Shown: positions 5,702-8,625 of the stretch, one piece after another | How positions within the stretch are numbered: the stretch's first letter is position 1 | Layout of the letters: every line of letters starts with the position of its first letter | Origin: Clostridia bacterium | Lineage (GTDB): Bacteria > Bacillota_E > SLMV01 > PUMD01 | Direction: 5' to 3' | Assembly: GCA_003563755.1 (NCBI GenBank) | Contig: PWUB01000090.1 | Location: forward strand, 1-8,625 | Length of the DNA stretch: 8,625 bases | Made by a program: the position numbers and the translations under genes | Notes under the pieces: model-generated | Databases searched by the model: none | Told to the model about the DNA's origin: nothing | The model's input: the letters and a program-made list of their open reading frames with translations, nothing else

Positions 5702-7408
5702 GTGAAGTCGCCTGAAATGCAAGGACTGGATGATAGGTGGGTTAAGCAGGGCCTTTTGAAGCGCCGGAGCAATTATTCGCCGGTCATTCTCTTTGAAACC
5801 ACGGATCCGAAGAGGCTGGAACAGCTCAAGCGATTCGTTCTCAGCGATTCATCCTGCAGTGAGTACGAAAACGTGCTGGTCTTCGACCAGTGGAGGGGGC
5901 TCGCGCGTCTCACCGAGGAGGATGAACAGCTGGTGACCAGCGAATACCGCCGCAACGTTCCTGATACGCCCCTCGGCCGTCGCGTCGCGGGAGGGGGCAG
6001 TGAGGATGGTCGGCAATTTGCCCACGTCAAGGCGGTGCTCAAAGAGGTTGACAAGAGTCTGCGTGAACAGAGAACCCTGTTCATAGTCCAGAACCTCTCG
6101 GAGAACCGCGAGTGGGAAACGGGGCTGCAGTCCGCGCTCAGATCCTGGGCCACCGACAGCGACCTGATAACCCAGGGATCGACGATCTTTTTGCAGACCG
6201 CCGATTCGTCCGACCTTCTGGATGATTTTACCCGGGAGCTGGTGGTGATCCTGACCGTGGATCCGGCGACCCTCAAGGAGAGGCGCCACATCATCGCCAC
6301 CATCGCCAGGGAGCTGGAGCTGCAACTGCCCGCCCAGAGGCTGGCCGAGCTGGTTTTGGCCACCGCGGGCCTGAACCTGCACCAGCTGGAGAGCATAATG
6401 CTGGAGTCGTACTTCTCCCAGCAGCGTTTCGACGTTGCCAAGGTGAAGCAGCTCAAGTCAGAGCTGGTGCGCAAATCCGGCACCCTCGAGATCAGGGACC
6501 CCTACTACAGCTTCCACGACATCGGAGGCTACCAGGCCGTGAAGGACTTCATCATCAAGTACATCATCAACGTCCTCGAGGATTCGGAACGGGCGGAGCG
6601 ATTCTCCCTGCCCCTGCCCAAGGGCATCTTGTTCTTCGGCCCGCCGGGTACCGGAAAGAGTCTGTTCGCCAACGCCCTGGCCAGTGAAATTCAGCTGCCG
6701 TTCCTCCGTCTTCTGACGGAGAACATCTACTCGAAGTGGTTCGGCGAATCCGGCCAGAGAATGAAGAGCGCCATAAGAATGGCGGAGAAAATGTCGCCAG
6801 CCATCGTGTTCGTGGACGAGATCGACCGCTTCGGCAAGCGCTCGGCCGGCCACGGTGATTCCGCTGGGGAGGAGAGCAAGAGGGTGTTCTCCCAGTTCCT
6901 CGAATGGCTCGGTGAGCCCGACAGGCAGGCGATCATCGTCGGGACCACCAACGTTCCGGACCAGCTGGACGAGGCCTTTCTCCGGACAGGTCGTTTCGAC
7001 TACAAGATACCGTTCCTCTATCCTGGATCGGATGCGCGCCTCGAGGTGATGTCGGTGCACATGGGACTGGTGCCGGGCGGGAAGCACCGCGAGGTACCGC
7101 TGGACGGGGACCGGGATGAGATCCTCGAGTTTTTGCAGCAGGAAATCGTTCCCATGACCCGGCACTTTTCCTGTGCGGAGCTGGAGGAGCTGGTTCTGCG
7201 GGCCAAGCGGATCGCCTTCGACCGCAGGGCCGAACGCCTCGGCGCGAAGGATTTCGTCGAGGCGGCCAGCACGTTCCGCATCGATGAAGACCAGAGGAAC
7301 ATGACCATCAGGGAAACCATGATGCAGGCGCAGCGGTTTACCGATGATCAGCAGTTCCTCAACTCGGTTCAGGAAGAGATGTCGGTGGGGGTTGCCGACG
7401 ACAACTGA
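5702..7408 (+). CDS. Ycf46-like AAA+ ATPase
   Basis: A 568-aa soluble protein in two parts. Residues 1 to about 250 have no visible P-loop but follow the pattern of the degenerate N-terminal domain of Ycf46 proteins (TLFIVQNLSE, then STIFLQTADSSDLLDDFTRELVVI). Residues 260-540 are a full AAA+ module: FHDIGGYQAVK entry motif (271-281), Walker A GPPGTGKS (313-320), pore-loop-like SKWFGES (344-350), Walker B IVFVDEID (368-375), sensor-1 GTTN (414-417), arginine-finger region RTGRFD (428-433) and a C-terminal helical lid (FSCAELEELVLRA). All key residues for ATP binding and hydrolysis are present. The KSGTLEI link just before the module is also Ycf46-like. It is the last gene of the operon, 37 bp after the small paralogue, and is followed by a hairpin. 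By family it should form a hexameric ring that remodels a protein. The Ycf35/DUF2997 neighbours are candidate adaptors. The target is unknown. Confidence 0.85.
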   Translation: MKSPEMQGLDDRWVKQGLLKRRSNYSPVILFETTDPKRLEQLKRFVLSDSSCSEYENVLVFDQWRGLARLTEEDEQLVTSEYRRNVPDTPLGRRVAGGGSEDGRQFAHVKAVLKEVDKSLREQRTLFIVQNLSENREWETGLQSALRSWATDSDLITQGSTIFLQTADSSDLLDDFTRELVVILTVDPATLKERRHIIATIARELELQLPAQRLAELVLATAGLNLHQLESIMLESYFSQQRFDVAKVKQLKSELVRKSGTLEIRDPYYSFHDIGGYQAVKDFIIKYIINVLEDSERAERFSLPLPKGILFFGPPGTGKSLFANALASEIQLPFLRLLTENIYSKWFGESGQRMKSAIRMAEKMSPAIVFVDEIDRFGKRSAGHGDSAGEESKRVFSQFLEWLGEPDRQAIIVGTTNVPDQLDEAFLRTGRFDYKIPFLYPGSDARLEVMSVHMGLVPGGKHREVPLDGDRDEILEFLQQEIVPMTRHFSCAELEELVLRAKRIAFDRRAERLGAKDFVEAASTFRIDEDQRNMTIRETMMQAQRFTDDQQFLNSVQEEMSVGVADDN

Positions 7409-7440
7409 GGAGAACTGAGATGATCTGATGATAGCGATAT

Positions 7441-7470
7441 GAAGGGGCACCTGCGTGTGGGTGCCCCTTC
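7441..7470. terminator. Perfect 11-bp hairpin between convergent genes
   Basis: GAAGGGGCACC (7441-7451) pairs with GGTGCCCCTTC (7460-7470) around an 8-nt loop. It lies 32 bp after the ATPase stop and 10 bp from the 3' end of the minus-strand gene, where a bidirectional terminator is expected. Neither side has a clear U-run, so it would be a U-poor terminator, or an RNA 3'-end stabiliser working with Rho. Confidence 0.7.
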
Positions 7471-7480
7471 CGCGATTACC

Positions 7481-8587
7481 TCATTCTATAGATTCGAAAC
7501 GATCCTCCAGGTGTTTCATCACCTGGGGAAGAGTGGTGTATTCCATCTCGTCCAACGGCAGCCGATGAGGTTCGAAGGGTCCCATGGTGCGCAGGTAGTT
7601 GGCCACCTGGTTGGCTTCACGGCGGGCCTCATCGAAGGAGATGTCATCGAACATGTCCTGGCTGTCTCCCAGCTTACCGTGTGCTATCTGGAATCCCAGA
7701 GCACATACCCTGGGCGGGCCGTCAAACCGCGTGGGTCTGCTGTCCGCGGTGCTCACGGGCATCAGGGGACCGTTGTGGGATCCCCGCATCCAGCCGCCCA
7801 CCAGGTGGGGGCGGGCGAAGGCCTCGAGAACCTCGCCGACAGCCGGGAAGCCGCTCTGGCACCGCACAATGAGAACCGGGTCGTCTTTACCCACGTAGCG
7901 CCCCGCGGTCAGACTGAGACGCTGAGTGCTGGCGCTGGCGGCGATGTCGCCGCGGCTGCCGTCCTCCTGCTTGCGGTAGACTGACTGGATCACGAAACGA
8001 GCGGGAGCACCGATGAACACCAGCATATCGTAGAGATCCTCGGGCATGGAAAAGCTGATCCTGGTACCTTTCATGAGATCGTAGACCACAAGGATAAAGC
8101 CGTCATGCATGCTGGGGTCAACAACCAGGCCGGCCGTGTTGAAGGGATCGGCGAAGATTCGGTACAGGGGTAGATTCCATGCTCCTGGCTCGGTCTTGTC
8201 GGCCATGAATACGATGACCGGCTCGCTCCTTCTCTCCTCGAATGTCATCTCCGCCACTCCGGGGCCCATTCCCTTTACATTCCCGCTGAAAGCGTCGCTG
8301 AGAAGGTCCTGGCCGGCTCCGTACAACTTCATCTCTTTGGCCTTGTCCGTTGCAGTGACGAAGGCATCCCAGGCCAGCCGGTGCACGGCTTCATCGTCGG
8401 TACCACGGCGATGCGTCATGATGAGCTGCAGATCGTCGCCGGCGTAGGTCACGCGGAAGTCCTCGAGCAGGTCGGACTCATCCAGAACCTCTCGGGCGCA
8501 GTCCATGAGAGCGGGATGAACGATGGTGTGCCCCACATGGCCTCCCACGTCGGCCTTTATAACACTGAGGGTTATCTGGTCTGGCAT
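7481..8587 (-). CDS. fbp: Fructose-1,6-bisphosphate aldolase/phosphatase (class V)
   Basis: Bifunctional gluconeogenic enzyme that condenses dihydroxyacetone phosphate and glyceraldehyde-3-phosphate and then dephosphorylates the product to fructose-6-phosphate. The 368-aa protein is highly conserved end to end. It shows ADVGGHVGH (metal ligands Asp13, His20), GDD (Asp51, Asp52), GAGQD (Gln93), FMADKTEPGAWNLP (Asp130), the Schiff-base Lys234 with Tyr231 in GRYVGKDD (plus Asp235, Asp236), GGWMRGSHNGPLMP and the C-terminal FEPHRLPLDEMEYTT. All expected catalytic residues are present. The start has a strong SD (complement of 8595-8600, AGGAGG) 7 nt before the ATG. This enzyme is common in archaea and in thermophilic or autotrophic bacteria, where it makes gluconeogenesis one-way. 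The gene is convergent with the ATPase operon and not part of it. The bacterial host probably uses gluconeogenesis heavily. Confidence 0.96.
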   Translation of the reverse strand: MPDQITLSVIKADVGGHVGHTIVHPALMDCAREVLDESDLLEDFRVTYAGDDLQLIMTHRRGTDDEAVHRLAWDAFVTATDKAKEMKLYGAGQDLLSDAFSGNVKGMGPGVAEMTFEERRSEPVIVFMADKTEPGAWNLPLYRIFADPFNTAGLVVDPSMHDGFILVVYDLMKGTRISFSMPEDLYDMLVFIGAPARFVIQSVYRKQEDGSRGDIAASASTQRLSLTAGRYVGKDDPVLIVRCQSGFPAVGEVLEAFARPHLVGGWMRGSHNGPLMPVSTADSRPTRFDGPPRVCALGFQIAHGKLGDSQDMFDDISFDEARREANQVANYLRTMGPFEPHRLPLDEMEYTTLPQVMKHLEDRFESIE

Positions 8588-8611
8588 TCTGACCCCTCCT
8601 ATCTCTATTGC

Positions 8612-8617
8612 ATGATA
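8612..8617 (-). promoter_or_regulatory. Possible -10 of the fbp promoter
   Basis: On the minus strand the hexamer reads TATCAT (5 of 6 matches to TATAAT), placed 24 bp before the ATG in an AT-rich stretch. The -35 would fall beyond the window edge, so the site cannot be confirmed. Confidence 0.3.
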
Positions 8618-8625
8618 TCAAACAA

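Noticed and set aside
3905..7408. The Ycf46-like operon as an anti-phage defence system
   Set aside because: There is no nuclease, toxin, reverse transcriptase or other effector, and no mobile-element context. The neighbours are housekeeping genes, so the sequence gives no support for a defence role.
6458..7450. Long minus-strand frame (330 codons) opposite the AAA+ gene
   Set aside because: It is antisense to a gene with all AAA+ motifs intact. Long antisense frames are expected in GC-rich DNA, and the product has no recognisable domain.

Overview
The window is a bacterial chromosomal segment, GC-rich by eye, with tightly packed genes. Most starts have clear Shine-Dalgarno (SD) sites, and two promoters have a perfect TATAAT -10. 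The taxon cannot be fixed from the sequence. RlmD, a QueG with a C-terminal HEAT-like tail, and an archaeal-type bifunctional FBP aldolase/phosphatase together would fit a GC-rich, possibly thermophilic or anaerobic Bacillota-like lineage. That is inference only.

Layout. (1) Positions 3-896: 3' part of a membrane-anchored transglutaminase-like protein, open at the left edge. (2) Positions 1009-3498: a promoter followed by a two-gene RNA-modification operon, rlmD (23S rRNA m5U methyltransferase) and queG (epoxyqueuosine reductase, tRNA queuosine), with adjacent or overlapping ends. (3) Positions 3499-3904: about 400 bp with no convincing gene, locally AT-richer, holding a 10-bp inverted repeat, several TATA-like boxes and an extended -10 promoter. 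(4) Positions 3905-7408: a five-gene operon-like block coding for a three-TM coiled-coil protein, a Ycf35-like (DUF1257) protein, a DUF2997 small protein, a second small protein that looks like a diverged DUF2997 copy, and a Ycf46-like AAA+ ATPase. (5) Positions 7441-7470: a perfect 11-bp hairpin between convergent genes. (6) Positions 7481-8587, minus strand: class V fructose-1,6-bisphosphate aldolase/phosphatase.

The most interesting part is block 4. Ycf35- and Ycf46-like proteins are best known from cyanobacteria and plastids and have no settled biochemical role. Here they share a unit with two small DUF2997-type proteins and a membrane coiled-coil protein whose helical region is predicted to face the cytoplasm. 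A reasonable hypothesis is an AAA+ remodelling machine with small adaptors and a membrane anchor. Nothing in the sequence identifies its substrate.
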